Shown piece by piece: positions 35,839 to 45,897 of a stretch of DNA of 64,000 nt. Every line of letters begins with the position of its first letter. The stretch's first letter is position 1. Both the position numbers and the translations under genes were made by a program. This stretch comes from Lacibacter sp. H407 (GTDB taxonomy: Bacteria; Bacteroidota; Bacteroidia; Chitinophagales; Chitinophagaceae): positions 124,001 through 188,000 of the forward strand of contig NZ_JBBKTU010000002.1 in the NCBI RefSeq assembly GCF_037892605.1, read 5' to 3'. The notes below the pieces were generated by a model, which did no database searches, had not been told where the DNA came from, and saw only the letters and a program-made list of their open reading frames with translations.

Positions 35839-36966
35839 ATGCGTTTTAAACATGTAGTTTTAATGTGTACAACAGCCGTAGCAGTGCTTGCTGCCTGCGA
35901 AACCGGCAGTAAACAAAACGACCAACCAATGAACCAAAAAATTACAAAGGAAAGCTGGGGTGAAGCCGATGGCAAGCCCGTTGATTTGTACACATTGACC
36001 AATGCAAATGGTGTGCAGGTAAAAATTACAAACTATGGTGGCACTGTTACATCATGGATAACACCTGATAAGGCTGGTAACAAAAGTAATGTTGTGTTGG
36101 GTTTTGACAGTTTAAGCGGCTACTTAGCGAAACCTCCTTACTTCGGTGCAATCATTGGCCGTTATGGTAACCGTATTGGTAAAGGAACATTTAAGATCGA
36201 TACAGCAACGTATCAACTTGCAACCAACAATGGTGCAAATCATTTGCATGGTGGTAATAAAGGATACGATAAAGTAGTGTGGGATGCAAAACCTGCTGAC
36301 AGCACTGCTTCTTTAACGCTTACTTATTTAAGTAAAGATGGTGAAGAAGGCTATCCCGGTAATCTCAACATCACCGTTGTATATACACTCACAGATGATA
36401 ATGAATTGTTGATCGACTATACAGCAGAAACAGACAAAGCAACTGTTGTGAATTTGACCAACCATAGTTATTTCAACTTAACAGGCGATGTAGACAATAC
36501 CATTCTTGATCATCAATTACAAGTGAATGCAGGCAAGTATACACCCGTTGATGCAGGGTTAATTCCAACAGGCGAATTGAAAGATGTAAAAGGAACGCCG
36601 TTCGACTTTTTACAACCGCATAAAATTGGTGAACGTATTGCTGCTGTGGAAGGTGGTTACGATCACAACTTTGTTTTAACCCGTACAGGAAGCGATCTTG
36701 AATTAGTAGCTACGCTGTCTGATTCAGTAAGCGGCAGAAAACTAGAAGTGTTTACAACAGAACCCGGCTTGCAATTTTATTCAGGTAATTTTTTAGATGG
36801 TACAATTACAACAAGCGATGGAAAGTCGATCAAACTGCACACCGGTCTTTGTTTGGAAACACAGCACTTTCCTGATTCACCAAACAAACCTGAATTTCCA
36901 TCTACCTTATTAAAACCAGGTGAAAAGTATCATACCGTAACCAAGTACAAAATTTCCGTTAATTGA
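35839..36966 (+). CDS. galM: Aldose 1-epimerase (mutarotase), lipoprotein
   Basis: A 375-residue GalM-family protein with lipidated Cys20 (LAAC), so it is probably attached to the inner face of the outer membrane or the periplasmic side. Family motifs: ITNYGGTVTSW, IGRYGNRIGKG, ANNGANHLHGGNKGYDKVVW (the catalytic His pair region), LTNHSYFNLTGD and the C-terminal GLCLETQHFPDSPNKP with the Glu base. It interconverts alpha and beta anomers of sugars. In this operon it should speed anomer equilibration of arabinose or galactose released outside the cytoplasm, before uptake. Confidence 0.93.
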   Translation: MRFKHVVLMCTTAVAVLAACETGSKQNDQPMNQKITKESWGEADGKPVDLYTLTNANGVQVKITNYGGTVTSWITPDKAGNKSNVVLGFDSLSGYLAKPPYFGAIIGRYGNRIGKGTFKIDTATYQLATNNGANHLHGGNKGYDKVVWDAKPADSTASLTLTYLSKDGEEGYPGNLNITVVYTLTDDNELLIDYTAETDKATVVNLTNHSYFNLTGDVDNTILDHQLQVNAGKYTPVDAGLIPTGELKDVKGTPFDFLQPHKIGERIAAVEGGYDHNFVLTRTGSDLELVATLSDSVSGRKLEVFTTEPGLQFYSGNFLDGTITTSDGKSIKLHTGLCLETQHFPDSPNKPEFPSTLLKPGEKYHTVTKYKISVN

Positions 36967-36984
36967 TTTTTATAAAGTGATCTT

Positions 36985-38685
36985 ATGAGTAGTGAAGCGT
37001 CTTATGTAATCGGTGTCGACTACGGATCAGATTCCGTACGAACCATTATTGTGAACACAGCAAACGGTGAAGAACTTGCTTCATCGGTGTTTTATTATCC
37101 CCGTTGGAAAAAGCAGTTGTACTGCAACATGAACGAAAACCAGTTCCGTCAGCATCCGTTGGATTATGTGGAAGGACTGGAAGCAACCATTAAAGAATGT
37201 GTGGCAAAGGTTGGTGCTGAAGTTGCTTCAAAAGTAAAGGCACTTTCTGTTGACACAACAGGCTCAACACCTGTTGCAGTTGATAAAACAGGAACACCGC
37301 TTGCATTAACACCCGGCTTTGAAGAAAATCCCAACGCCATGTTTGTGTTGTGGAAAGATCATACAGGTGTTGGTGAAGCAGCAGAGATCAATGCACATGC
37401 CGAGAAATTTGATACCAACTATTTACAATTTGTTGGTGGCATTTATTCAAGCGAATGGTTCTGGGCTAAACTCCTGCGTGTATTACGTGCCGATGAAAAA
37501 GTAAGAAACAGCATTTATTCATTTGTGGAACATTGCGATTGGATCCCGTTCTTATTAGTTGGCGGAACAGATGTACATGCAATGAAACGTGGTGTATGTT
37601 CTGCAGGTCATAAAATATTATGGGCAAAAGAGTGGGGCGGACTTCCTCCCAATGAATTCTTTGCGACATTAGATCCATTGCTTGACGGATTTACAGATCG
37701 TTTGTTCAAAGACACATATCCTGCTGATCAGTCAGTAGGCACTATTACCAAAGAATGGGCTGCACGTTTAGGTTTACCTGAAACAACAGCGATTGGTGTT
37801 GGTGCTTATGATGCACACATGGGTGCTGTTGGCGGACAGATCGAACCCTATTACTTAAGTAAAGTAATGGGCACATCTACCTGCGATATGATGGTAGCGC
37901 CGGTAAAAGATGTTGAAGGAAAACTCATCAAAGGAATTTGCGGACAAGTCCCCGGTTCTATCATTCCCGGTATGATCGGGTTGGAAGCTGGTCAATCTGC
38001 ATTTGGTGATGCATATGCATGGTACAAACGTTTACTCACATGGCCATTGCAACAGATACTTTCAAAATCTTCTTTAGTTGATAATGCAACAAAAGCAAAA
38101 CTCATCAGCGAAACAGAAGATGCAATTATTCCTCAACTGAGCAAACTGGCGGAGCAATTAGAAATAGATGAACACAGTGAATTGGCGGTAGATTGGTTTA
38201 ACGGAAGAAGAACGCCGGATGCCAATCAATTACTAACTGCTTCTATAACCGGACTTGACCTGGGAAGCGATGCAGTGAGAATATTCAGAGCAGTTGTTGA
38301 GTCAACCTGTTTTGGTGCAAAAGCTATTGTTGAGCGTTTTGTTGAGCAAGGTATTCCGGTGAAAGGTTTGATCGGTCTTGGTGGTGTGGCAAAAAAATCT
38401 CCATTCATTATGCAGATGATGGCCGATGTGATGAACATGCCCATTAAAATTCATAAGAGTGAACAAACCTGTGCATTGGGTGCAGCCATGTTTGCTGCAA
38501 CTGTTGGCGGCGTGTACAGTAAAGTGGAAGATGCCATGCAGGCAATGGGACAGGGCTTTGATGCAGAGTATCATCCCAATCCAGATCGTGTAGCAATGTA
38601 CCAGTTCCGTTATGAAAAGTATAAAGAGGTTGGAGCATTCATGGAAGCACAAACAAAAGAACAGGCAATTGAAGTGCTCGACTGA
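36985..38685 (+). CDS. araB: L-ribulokinase
   Basis: A 566-residue FGGY-family kinase. It begins with the phosphate-1 motif VIGVDYGSDSVRTIIV and has VDTTGSTPVAVD. The centre contains YDAHMGAVGG and KVMGTSTCDMM, and the C-terminal lobe GLIGLGGVAKKSPFIMQMMAD and SEQTCALGAAMFAA. The length and the long linker fit AraB rather than xylulokinase. It phosphorylates L-ribulose at O5 with ATP, the second step of arabinose catabolism. araD follows after a 116-bp gap that holds an extragenic repeat. Confidence 0.96.
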   Translation: MSSEASYVIGVDYGSDSVRTIIVNTANGEELASSVFYYPRWKKQLYCNMNENQFRQHPLDYVEGLEATIKECVAKVGAEVASKVKALSVDTTGSTPVAVDKTGTPLALTPGFEENPNAMFVLWKDHTGVGEAAEINAHAEKFDTNYLQFVGGIYSSEWFWAKLLRVLRADEKVRNSIYSFVEHCDWIPFLLVGGTDVHAMKRGVCSAGHKILWAKEWGGLPPNEFFATLDPLLDGFTDRLFKDTYPADQSVGTITKEWAARLGLPETTAIGVGAYDAHMGAVGGQIEPYYLSKVMGTSTCDMMVAPVKDVEGKLIKGICGQVPGSIIPGMIGLEAGQSAFGDAYAWYKRLLTWPLQQILSKSSLVDNATKAKLISETEDAIIPQLSKLAEQLEIDEHSELAVDWFNGRRTPDANQLLTASITGLDLGSDAVRIFRAVVESTCFGAKAIVERFVEQGIPVKGLIGLGGVAKKSPFIMQMMADVMNMPIKIHKSEQTCALGAAMFAATVGGVYSKVEDAMQAMGQGFDAEYHPNPDRVAMYQFRYEKYKEVGAFMEAQTKEQAIEVLD

Positions 38686-38703
38686 TCAATAAGTAAAATG
38701 AAC

Positions 38704-38788
38704 GCCACAAAGACACGAAAGCGCAAAAGAAAGAACTGAATTGAAGATATCTTCTTTGCGTTTCTAACAACCTTTGCCGCTTTGTGGC
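38704..38788. repeat. Extragenic imperfect inverted repeat between araB and araD
   Basis: GCCACAAAG (38704-38712) pairs with CTTTGTGGC (38780-38788); inside, a GCGCAAAAGAAAG stretch faces CTTCTTTGCG, giving a long imperfect hairpin. The left arm, with AAAGACACGAAAGCGCAAA, is closely related to the sequence at 62793-62820 in the 3' end of ilvE. It is probably a dispersed repeat and could act as an intra-operon RNA-processing or attenuation hairpin. Confidence 0.65.
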
Positions 38789-38801
38789 CAAACAATAAGT
38801 T

Positions 38802-39503
38802 ATGAGTAAGTATAGTCACATACAGGAAGAAGCATACGAAGCAAACATGCAGTTACCCAAATTAGGGTTGGTGCTGTTTACATTCGGTAACGTAAGTGCG
38901 GTTGACAGAAGTTTGGGTGTATTCGCCATTAAACCAAGTGGCGTTCCATACGAAGATCTGAGTCCCGATAAAATGGTGATCGTTGATTTTGATGCCAACA
39001 CAGTTGAAGGTTCATTCCGCCCTTCGTCCGATACAAAAACACATGCAGTGTTATACAAGCATTGGGAAAAGATCGGCGGCATTGTTCACACGCATTCAAC
39101 CTATGCAACAGCATGGGCACAATCGCAACGTGATATTCCCATCTTCGGCACAACACATGCAGATTATAATACTGTTGATATTCCATGTGCTGCTCCCATG
39201 AGCGATGACATGATCAAAGGCAATTATGAATACGAAACAGGTTTTCAAATCCTTAATTGCTTTAAAGATCGTGGATTGAGTTATGAAGAAGTGGAAATGA
39301 TCTTGGTGGGTAATCATGCACCATTCACATGGGGTAAGAATGCAGCGAAAGCAGTACACAACAGCGCAGTGTTGGAGTTTATTGCACAAACTTCGTTGCT
39401 TACAGAACAGATCAATCCAAATGCACCAAGATTAAAAGATTCTATCCGTCAAAAACATTACGAACGTAAACACGGGCCCGATAGTTATTACGGACAAGCA
39501 TAA
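38802..39503 (+). CDS. araD: L-ribulose-5-phosphate 4-epimerase
   Basis: A 233-residue class II aldolase-family protein of normal AraD length. Motifs: [14 protein letters not shown] at the phosphate site, [16 protein letters not shown] (zinc-binding His pair), FGTTHADY, and [21 protein letters not shown]-type sequence near 168-186 with the third zinc His. It converts L-ribulose-5-phosphate to D-xylulose-5-phosphate, feeding the pentose-phosphate pathway. It lies between araB and araA, in the same direction. Confidence 0.96.
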   Translation: MSKYSHIQEEAYEANMQLPKLGLVLFTFGNVSAVDRSLGVFAIKPSGVPYEDLSPDKMVIVDFDANTVEGSFRPSSDTKTHAVLYKHWEKIGGIVHTHSTYATAWAQSQRDIPIFGTTHADYNTVDIPCAAPMSDDMIKGNYEYETGFQILNCFKDRGLSYEEVEMILVGNHAPFTWGKNAAKAVHNSAVLEFIAQTSLLTEQINPNAPRLKDSIRQKHYERKHGPDSYYGQA

Positions 39504-39541
39504 AAGCAAATATTCAATCGATCACAGATTCAATTACAACA

Positions 39542-41032
39542 ATGAAAGCGTTTAAAAATTCAGAAGTATGGTTTGTTACAGGCAGCCAGGACCTGTACGG
39601 TGAAGAAACATTGAAACAAGTAGCAGCACACTCACAGGAAATCGCAGGATCACTTAACGATGCTTCTGTAATACCGGTAAACGTAGTGTTTAAACCAACG
39701 GTAAAATCAACAGAAGAAATATATGCTATCTGTGCAGAAGCAAATGCAGCAAAGAATTGTATCGGCATCATTACGTGGATGCATACATTTTCACCTGCAA
39801 AAATGTGGATCAGAGGTTTAAATATTTTACATAAGCCATTATTGCACCTGCACACACAATTCAACCGTGACATTCCATGGAGTGAAATTGATATGGATTT
39901 CATGAACCTCAACCAGAGTGCACATGGCGATAGGGAGTTTGGTTTCATCATGAGCCGCATGAAGTTGAAGCGTAAAGTAGTTGTTGGTCATTGGCAGGAC
40001 CCGAATATGTTGGATCGTATCAATACATGGGCAAGAGCCGCAGCCGGCTGGAACGATTCTCAAGGTGCACGCATTGTTCGCTTTGGTGATAACATGCGTT
40101 ATGTAGCTGTTACCGATGGGGACAAAGTGGAAGCAGAAATGAAATTCGGTTACAGTGTGAACACACATGGTATTGGAGATTTAGTAAAAGTGATCAATGA
40201 GGTTAGTGATGCTGATGTTGATAAACTCACACAGGAATATTTTGATACCTACAATGTTGTTGCATCGTTGAAGAAAGATGGTAAACAATACCAGTCATTG
40301 CGTGATGCTGCAAGAATTGAGCTGGGCATGCAATACTTCCTTGAACATGGAAACTACAAAGCATACAGTGATACGTTTGAAGATCTGCATGGCATGAAAC
40401 AATTACCGGGCATTGCTTCACAACGTTTAATGGGTAAAGGTTATGGCTTTGCAGGTGAAGGCGATTGGAAAACGGCAGCACTTGTACGCACCATGAAAGT
40501 AATGGGCACCGGTTTGAAAGGCGGTAACAGTTTCATGGAAGATTATACCTATCACTTCGATCCAAAGAATCCATTGGTTCTTGGATCACACATGTTGGAG
40601 ATCTGCGAGAGCATTGCTGATGGAAAAGCAAATTGTGAAATTCATCCGTTAGGAATCGGAGGTAAAGAAGATCCTGTTCGTTTGGTGTTTAATGTTGCAG
40701 CAGGACCTGCATTGAATGCATCAATTGTTGATATGGGCAACCGCTTCCGAATGTTAGTTAATGAAGTGGAAGCAGTAGCACCTGTTGCTGATCTTCCAAA
40801 ACTACCTGTAGCAAGAGTGTTGTGGAAACCATATCCAAACATGAATGATGGTTGTGCAGCGTGGATATTGGCAGGTGGAGCGCATCATACAGGCTACAGT
40901 CAGAATCTTACTTCAGAACATATGGAAGATTTTGCTGAGATGGCAGGTATCGAATACGTCCGCATTGGTAAGCAGACCGACCTCTATCAATTCAAAAATG
41001 AGCTACGATGGAATCAAGTTTTCTATAAGTAG
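39542..41032 (+). CDS. araA: L-arabinose isomerase
   Basis: A 496-residue protein with the AraA start [20 protein letters not shown] and typical segments: [46 protein letters not shown] with the active-site Glu, and [20 protein letters not shown] with the second catalytic Glu and a metal-ligand His. It isomerises L-arabinose to L-ribulose in the cytoplasm and needs Mn2+. The gene is followed after 60 bp by the sugar symporter. Length is normal for the family. Confidence 0.97.
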   Translation: MKAFKNSEVWFVTGSQDLYGEETLKQVAAHSQEIAGSLNDASVIPVNVVFKPTVKSTEEIYAICAEANAAKNCIGIITWMHTFSPAKMWIRGLNILHKPLLHLHTQFNRDIPWSEIDMDFMNLNQSAHGDREFGFIMSRMKLKRKVVVGHWQDPNMLDRINTWARAAAGWNDSQGARIVRFGDNMRYVAVTDGDKVEAEMKFGYSVNTHGIGDLVKVINEVSDADVDKLTQEYFDTYNVVASLKKDGKQYQSLRDAARIELGMQYFLEHGNYKAYSDTFEDLHGMKQLPGIASQRLMGKGYGFAGEGDWKTAALVRTMKVMGTGLKGGNSFMEDYTYHFDPKNPLVLGSHMLEICESIADGKANCEIHPLGIGGKEDPVRLVFNVAAGPALNASIVDMGNRFRMLVNEVEAVAPVADLPKLPVARVLWKPYPNMNDGCAAWILAGGAHHTGYSQNLTSEHMEDFAEMAGIEYVRIGKQTDLYQFKNELRWNQVFYK

Positions 41033-41092
41033 TTGTTGAATTGTTTTTATTCATAGATTTAAATTTTATAATCAGCCAACAAAAAATTCTGC

Positions 41093-42787
41093 ATGAATCA
41101 AAACCTTGCTTTTGCCGATTACCTGGTTTTTATTATTTATTTTGTTATAGTTGCCGGCTACGGTTACAGTATCTACCGAAAACGTAAAAAGAATGAGCAT
41201 GATGCCAAAGCCTATTTCCTTGCAGAGGGTACACTTACATGGTGGGCCATCGGTGCATCCCTGATCGCTTCAAATATCTCAGCCGAGCAATTTATTGGCA
41301 TGAGTGGTGAGGGATTCTTTTTAGGTATTGCTGTTGCAGCGTATGAGTGGATCGCTGCTGTTGCATTGATCATTATCGCTGTTTGGTTTATTCCTGTTTA
41401 TTTAAAGAACAAGATCTACACCATGCCTCAGTTTTTGAAAACGAGGTATAATGAATCAACAGCGTTGATCATGGCGGTGTTTTGGTTATTTCTGTATGTG
41501 TTTGTAAATCTCACCTCTATTCTTTATCTCGGTGCAGTAGCTATTAATGGTATTGCAGGCGGTGGTTATCTCCACATAATCATGACAGGGTTAGCAGTAT
41601 TTGCCTTGTTGATTTCTTTGGGTGGTATGAAGGTTGTAGCGTATACCGATGTAATTCAGGTGGCCGTATTGATCATTGGAGGATTGGTAACAACTTATAT
41701 CGCTCTTACAACGGTGGGAGAATATTTTGGTGTTGGTCAGGATGCAATTGCGGGCTTTAAAGTATTGATGAATGAAGCGCCTGAACATTTTAAAATGATT
41801 ATTCCAAAACCAACTGCTGAGTCTACTCAAAATGATATTGATAAGTACATTACGTTCCCGGGGGTGCTTTCATACCTTGCCGGTATCTGGATCATTAACC
41901 TGAACTATTGGGGTTGTAACCAATACATCACACAACGTGCATTGGGCGCCGATTTGGAAACTGCCCGTACAGGTATTTTGTTTGCCGGATTTTTAAAATT
42001 GCTGATGCCGATCATTGTGATGCTGCCGGGGATCGCTGCATTTGTATTGTATAAAGATGGTCATTTGCCACAACTTGTTGGTGGTAAGGATGGTGCTTAC
42101 TCTGCTGTGCTTACGTTCCTGCCAACAGGTTTGAAAGGCTTATCAGTTGCTGCATTAACAGCAGCTATTGTTGCTTCGTTAGCTGGTAAAGTAAACAGTA
42201 TTTCAACCATCTATACATTGGACATTCATAAAAAGTATATTCAGAAAGAATCAACTGAAAAATCACAGGTTTATACCGGTAGAATAGCCGTGGTTATAGC
42301 GATGGTATTGGCAGTATTGTTTACCTGGAACGATTTATTGGGTATCGGTGGCAAAGGTGGATTTACATTTATTCAGCAATACACCGGTTATATCAGTCCG
42401 GGTGTTTTTGCCATGTTTATTCTCGGTATGTTTTGGAAGCGAACTACGGGTACAGCTGCAATTGTAGGATTGATAACCGGCTTCGTTTTGTCTGTGTTGT
42501 TTAATGAATTTGCACCTCAGTTATTTGGTAATGAAACATTTTTATATACAGCTTATCATACCATACGGGATGGTAAAGATGTATTTGTGATTCCGTTCCA
42601 TATCTGTATGGGATTAGCATTTATGTTTACGATGATCGTGATGGTGCTGATCAGTCTTGCCGGTCCGAAGGTGAATCCAAAAGCATTTGAACTCGATAAG
42701 TCAATGTTTAAATTGAAACCGCAAACTACAGTCTTGATCGTACTTACGCTGGTAATCATTGCAGCTCTGTATGTGAAGTTCTGGTAA
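41093..42787 (+). CDS. SSS-family sodium/sugar symporter, probably for L-arabinose
   Basis: A 564-residue membrane protein with about 14 hydrophobic helices. Solute:sodium symporter signatures include FLAEGTLTWWAIGASLIASN, ISAEQFIGMSGEGF and the Na+-site region SVAALTAAIVASLAGKVNSI. The NYWGCNQYITQRALGA segment matches sugar-transporting members. As the last transport gene behind araBDA it most likely imports L-arabinose from the periplasm with sodium (inference from context). A perfect terminator hairpin follows the stop. Confidence 0.93.
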   Translation: MNQNLAFADYLVFIIYFVIVAGYGYSIYRKRKKNEHDAKAYFLAEGTLTWWAIGASLIASNISAEQFIGMSGEGFFLGIAVAAYEWIAAVALIIIAVWFIPVYLKNKIYTMPQFLKTRYNESTALIMAVFWLFLYVFVNLTSILYLGAVAINGIAGGGYLHIIMTGLAVFALLISLGGMKVVAYTDVIQVAVLIIGGLVTTYIALTTVGEYFGVGQDAIAGFKVLMNEAPEHFKMIIPKPTAESTQNDIDKYITFPGVLSYLAGIWIINLNYWGCNQYITQRALGADLETARTGILFAGFLKLLMPIIVMLPGIAAFVLYKDGHLPQLVGGKDGAYSAVLTFLPTGLKGLSVAALTAAIVASLAGKVNSISTIYTLDIHKKYIQKESTEKSQVYTGRIAVVIAMVLAVLFTWNDLLGIGGKGGFTFIQQYTGYISPGVFAMFILGMFWKRTTGTAAIVGLITGFVLSVLFNEFAPQLFGNETFLYTAYHTIRDGKDVFVIPFHICMGLAFMFTMIVMVLISLAGPKVNPKAFELDKSMFKLKPQTTVLIVLTLVIIAALYVKFW

Positions 42788-42814
42788 AATAATAGTTGAA
42801 CTGTTGGTAGAATT

Positions 42815-42865
42815 GATCGCCCATGTAAAAAACGTTTGTTTATTTGCATGGGCGATCTTGTTTTT
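42815..42865 (+). terminator. Strong Rho-independent terminator after the symporter
   Basis: GATCGCCCATG (42815-42825) and CATGGGCGATC (42847-42857) form a perfect 11-bp stem with a 21-base loop, followed by TTGTTTTT (42858-42865). It should end most arabinose-operon transcripts. The HAD gene starts 27 bp further on, so that gene is either read through to or has its own promoter, which I did not find. Confidence 0.85.
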
Positions 42866-42891
42866 AATATGTAAGCAATAAAGCAAACTGA

Positions 42892-43548
42892 ATGATTGAA
42901 AAGAAAGCATTTTTATTTGACCTCAACGGAACCATGATCGACGACATGCAGTATCATATCAAAGCATGGCATGGAATATTAAATAGTTTGGGAGCAAATA
43001 TTTCGTTGGAGCGGATGAAGGAGGAATGTTATGGTAAAAATGATGAGCTGCTGGAACGAATGTTTCCGGGCCGTTTCAGTGACGATGAAAAACGGGAAAT
43101 GAGTTATGAGAAGGAACGGCATTATCAACTGGCATTCAAACCGCATTTGAAATTACTTCCTGGGTTGGGTGCATTTTTAGAAGAAGCACATCAACAAGAA
43201 ATCAAAATGGCCATTGGTTCAGCAGCCATCATGTTCAATATTGATTTTGTGTTGGACAATCTTGATCTGCGTCATTATATCAGTGCAATCGTAAGCGCCG
43301 ATGATGTGGCCGTAAGTAAACCTGATCCTGAAACATTTCTTAAATGTGCGGAGCAGCTTGCTGTTGTACCGGAACATTGTATTGTGTTTGAAGATTCACC
43401 AAAAGGGGTAGAAAGTGCAAAACGAGCCGGTATGAAAGCAGTTGTGCTTACCACCTTACATGAAGCTCATGAGTTCGATGGGATGGATCATGTATTGATG
43501 TGTGTACAGGATTTCACCGATGTTAAACTGAAGGAACTGTTGCAATAA
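42892..43548 (+). CDS. HAD-family hydrolase, beta-phosphoglucomutase-like, altered motif I
   Basis: A 218-residue HAD subfamily IA protein: motif I FDLNGTMID (Asp10), a helical cap (about 17-85), motif II MAIGSAA, motif III Lys in VSKPDPETF and motif IV VFEDSPKGVESA. The second Asp of motif I, normally the general acid/base (DxDGT), is Asn12, while the remaining catalytic positions are kept. This would weaken ordinary phosphatase or mutase activity unless another residue substitutes. It lies behind the arabinose symporter and its terminator. Likely substrate is a sugar phosphate, but the reaction is not assignable. Confidence 0.85.
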   Translation: MIEKKAFLFDLNGTMIDDMQYHIKAWHGILNSLGANISLERMKEECYGKNDELLERMFPGRFSDDEKREMSYEKERHYQLAFKPHLKLLPGLGAFLEEAHQQEIKMAIGSAAIMFNIDFVLDNLDLRHYISAIVSADDVAVSKPDPETFLKCAEQLAVVPEHCIVFEDSPKGVESAKRAGMKAVVLTTLHEAHEFDGMDHVLMCVQDFTDVKLKELLQ

Positions 43549-43646
43549 GATGCTGCTAAATATTACAAAGGTTTCTTACTTTTAAAGTTCTTGTCAGTTG
43601 TGCCACAATTTTGAATCTCAATCGTTGATCATAAAAAATTAGCAAC

Positions 43647-44528
43647 ATGTCAAACATCAATTTGATCATTGAAGAAAGAGCTGTCAACATCGGTAAGTTT
43701 ATGGTGGGCCGGTTATTACCGTTCCGTCAAAAGCGAATGGTGGGTCCATTTATTTATATTGATCACATGGGACCGGTGAAATTGAATGAACGGGAAAATT
43801 TTGATGTGATGCCGCATCCGCATATCGGTCTTTCTACGCTCACTTTTTTATTTGAAGGCAACATCATGCATCGTGATACATTGGGAACAGAAATGGAGAT
43901 CAGTCCCGGTGCAGTCAATTGGATGACGGCGGGAAAAGGAATTGTTCATTCGGAACGCACACCTGAATATTTGCGACATTCTGATAAAGCGATGCATGGG
44001 TTACAAATATGGGTTGCCTTACCCAAAGAACTGGAGCAAATGGAACCTGCTTTTTTTCATGTTGAAAAAGAACAGATCCCTGCATGGAGCGATGATGGAT
44101 TGGAATACAAATTAGTAGCAGGTGAGGCTTGCGGACGAAAATCACCGGTACCAGTGTATAGTAAACTTTATTTATTGGAAATAAAAAGTACAACGAAGCA
44201 AACAGTTAAGATCGGCAGTGAGTTGTATGGTGAATCCGGCTTGTATATTCTGGAAGGAAGTATTGAAAGCGACGGGAATGTGTATGAACCAAAGCAGTTA
44301 TTGGTTGCAAACGATGCCAGCCTGTGTGAGTTCACGATAGCAGCAAACAGCACTATTTATATTTTTGGTGGTGAACCATTTCCGGAGGAACGCTTTATTG
44401 ATTGGAATTTTGTTTCGTCCAGCAAAGAGTTGATCGCAGAAGCAAAGCAGAAATGGATCGAACAAAAGTTTGAAAAAATAAAAGGAGATGAAGTCGATTT
44501 TGTTCCGTACCCTTCACCCAAACGATAA
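43647..44528 (+). CDS. Pirin-family bicupin protein
   Basis: A 293-residue protein with the conserved pirin start VGRLLPFRQKRMVGPFIYID and metal ligands in the N-terminal cupin: His57 and His59 in MPHPHIGLSTLTF, then His101 and Glu103 in GKGIVHSERTPE. The C-terminal cupin (about 165-275) lacks such ligands, as is usual. Pirins bind iron; some act as quercetinases, others as redox-dependent regulators, so function here is open. It lies 31 bp upstream of the GH29 gene and may share a transcript with it. Confidence 0.93.
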   Translation: MSNINLIIEERAVNIGKFMVGRLLPFRQKRMVGPFIYIDHMGPVKLNERENFDVMPHPHIGLSTLTFLFEGNIMHRDTLGTEMEISPGAVNWMTAGKGIVHSERTPEYLRHSDKAMHGLQIWVALPKELEQMEPAFFHVEKEQIPAWSDDGLEYKLVAGEACGRKSPVPVYSKLYLLEIKSTTKQTVKIGSELYGESGLYILEGSIESDGNVYEPKQLLVANDASLCEFTIAANSTIYIFGGEPFPEERFIDWNFVSSSKELIAEAKQKWIEQKFEKIKGDEVDFVPYPSPKR

Positions 44529-44559
44529 ATCAATTTCATTGAACGATAAAATAATTGCC

Positions 44560-45888
44560 ATGCAGAAAAAAAATGTATTCCTGTTTGCCCTTTTATGTGT
44601 TGTAGTTTCTTTACAGGCGCAAACCTATCAACCGACGCCGCAAAACATTGCAGCACGTAAACAATTTCAGGACGATAAGTTCGGCATGTTTATTCATTGG
44701 GGCGCATCAAGCGTACTTGGTGCAGGCGAGTGGGTAATGAACAACCGGAATATCAAGATCAAAGATTACCGGCAATTGTTGCACATCTTTAATCCGCAAC
44801 AGTTCAACGCAGCCGAGTGGGTGAAGACCGCAAAAGATGCAGGTATGCATTATATCGTTTTTATCACAAGACATCATGATGGATTTTCAAACTGGGATAC
44901 GAAATATTCTGATTGGAAGATCACCAATACGCCTTATGGTAAAGATGCGTTACGTCAATTGGCAGATGAATGTAAAAAGCAAGGCATGAAACTCGGGTTG
45001 TATTATTCAACATTGGATTGGTACCGCAACGATTATCCTTATGAAACAGGAAGAACAGGAAAAGGTACAGGTCGCACTGAAAAAAGTAATTATGCTTCTT
45101 ATCTGCAGTTCATGAAAAATCAACTCACTGAGTTACTGACGAATTACGGTGAAGTGATGTCGATATGGTTTGACGGACATTGGGATCAAACCAATGTGGA
45201 GGGCAGCAAAGACAGGAGTTCAAGAATCGATTGGAAGTACGATGAAATTTATTCGCTCATTCACAAACTGCAGCCGCAATGTATGATCGGTAACAATCAT
45301 CACCTTGATCCGCTTAGCGGAGAAGATTTTCAGATGTTTGAAAAAGATTTGCCGGGGCAGAATAAGTCAGGCTTCAGCTACCATGCACCATCAGACCAGT
45401 TGCCATTAGAAACCTGTGAAACCATTAATAACTCCTGGGGTTACAATATTACCGACGACCGTTATAAAACAACCAAAGAGATCATCCACTATTTGGTAAA
45501 TGCTGCTTCATTGAACGCAAACCTGTTATTGAATGTTGGCCCCATGCCAAACGGAAAAATTCAAACTGAATTTGTTGATACATTAAAATCGGTGGGTGAC
45601 TGGTTGCAGAAAAACGGCCAAACTATTTACGGTACAAGAGGAAATACGATTGCCACACAAAAATGGGGTGTAGTTACAGCAAAAGAAAAACGATTGTATT
45701 TGCATATCTTCAAAACAGAAAATCCAAATTATATTTTTATTCCTGATTTTTCGACAAAGCTGAAAGCAGTTACGTTGTTTGGTTCTAACAAAAGCATACG
45801 GTTTAAGCAACAGCAGGAAGGAACCTTTATTTATCTCGATGGAATTAAGTTAGATGAGATCGATACAATACTGGAAGCACAGTTATAA
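44560..45888 (+). CDS. GH29 alpha-L-fucosidase
   Basis: A 442-residue enzyme starting at the ATG at 44560, which gives a clean signal peptide (KNVFLFALLCVVVSLQAQ) and avoids the 41-bp overlap with the pirin gene that the longer frame would require. GH29 motifs: FGMFIHWGASSVLGAGEW, YIVFITRHHDGFSNWDT, KKQGMKLGLYYSTLDW and MSIWFDGHWD, whose Asp205 is the expected nucleophile. NLLLNVGPMPNGKI near 320 is the usual conserved segment. It removes terminal alpha-L-fucose, found on pectic, arabinogalactan and other plant or algal glycans. No fucose catabolic genes are nearby. Confidence 0.93.
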   Translation: MQKKNVFLFALLCVVVSLQAQTYQPTPQNIAARKQFQDDKFGMFIHWGASSVLGAGEWVMNNRNIKIKDYRQLLHIFNPQQFNAAEWVKTAKDAGMHYIVFITRHHDGFSNWDTKYSDWKITNTPYGKDALRQLADECKKQGMKLGLYYSTLDWYRNDYPYETGRTGKGTGRTEKSNYASYLQFMKNQLTELLTNYGEVMSIWFDGHWDQTNVEGSKDRSSRIDWKYDEIYSLIHKLQPQCMIGNNHHLDPLSGEDFQMFEKDLPGQNKSGFSYHAPSDQLPLETCETINNSWGYNITDDRYKTTKEIIHYLVNAASLNANLLLNVGPMPNGKIQTEFVDTLKSVGDWLQKNGQTIYGTRGNTIATQKWGVVTAKEKRLYLHIFKTENPNYIFIPDFSTKLKAVTLFGSNKSIRFKQQQEGTFIYLDGIKLDEIDTILEAQL

Positions 45889-45897
45889 CAAACGTAA

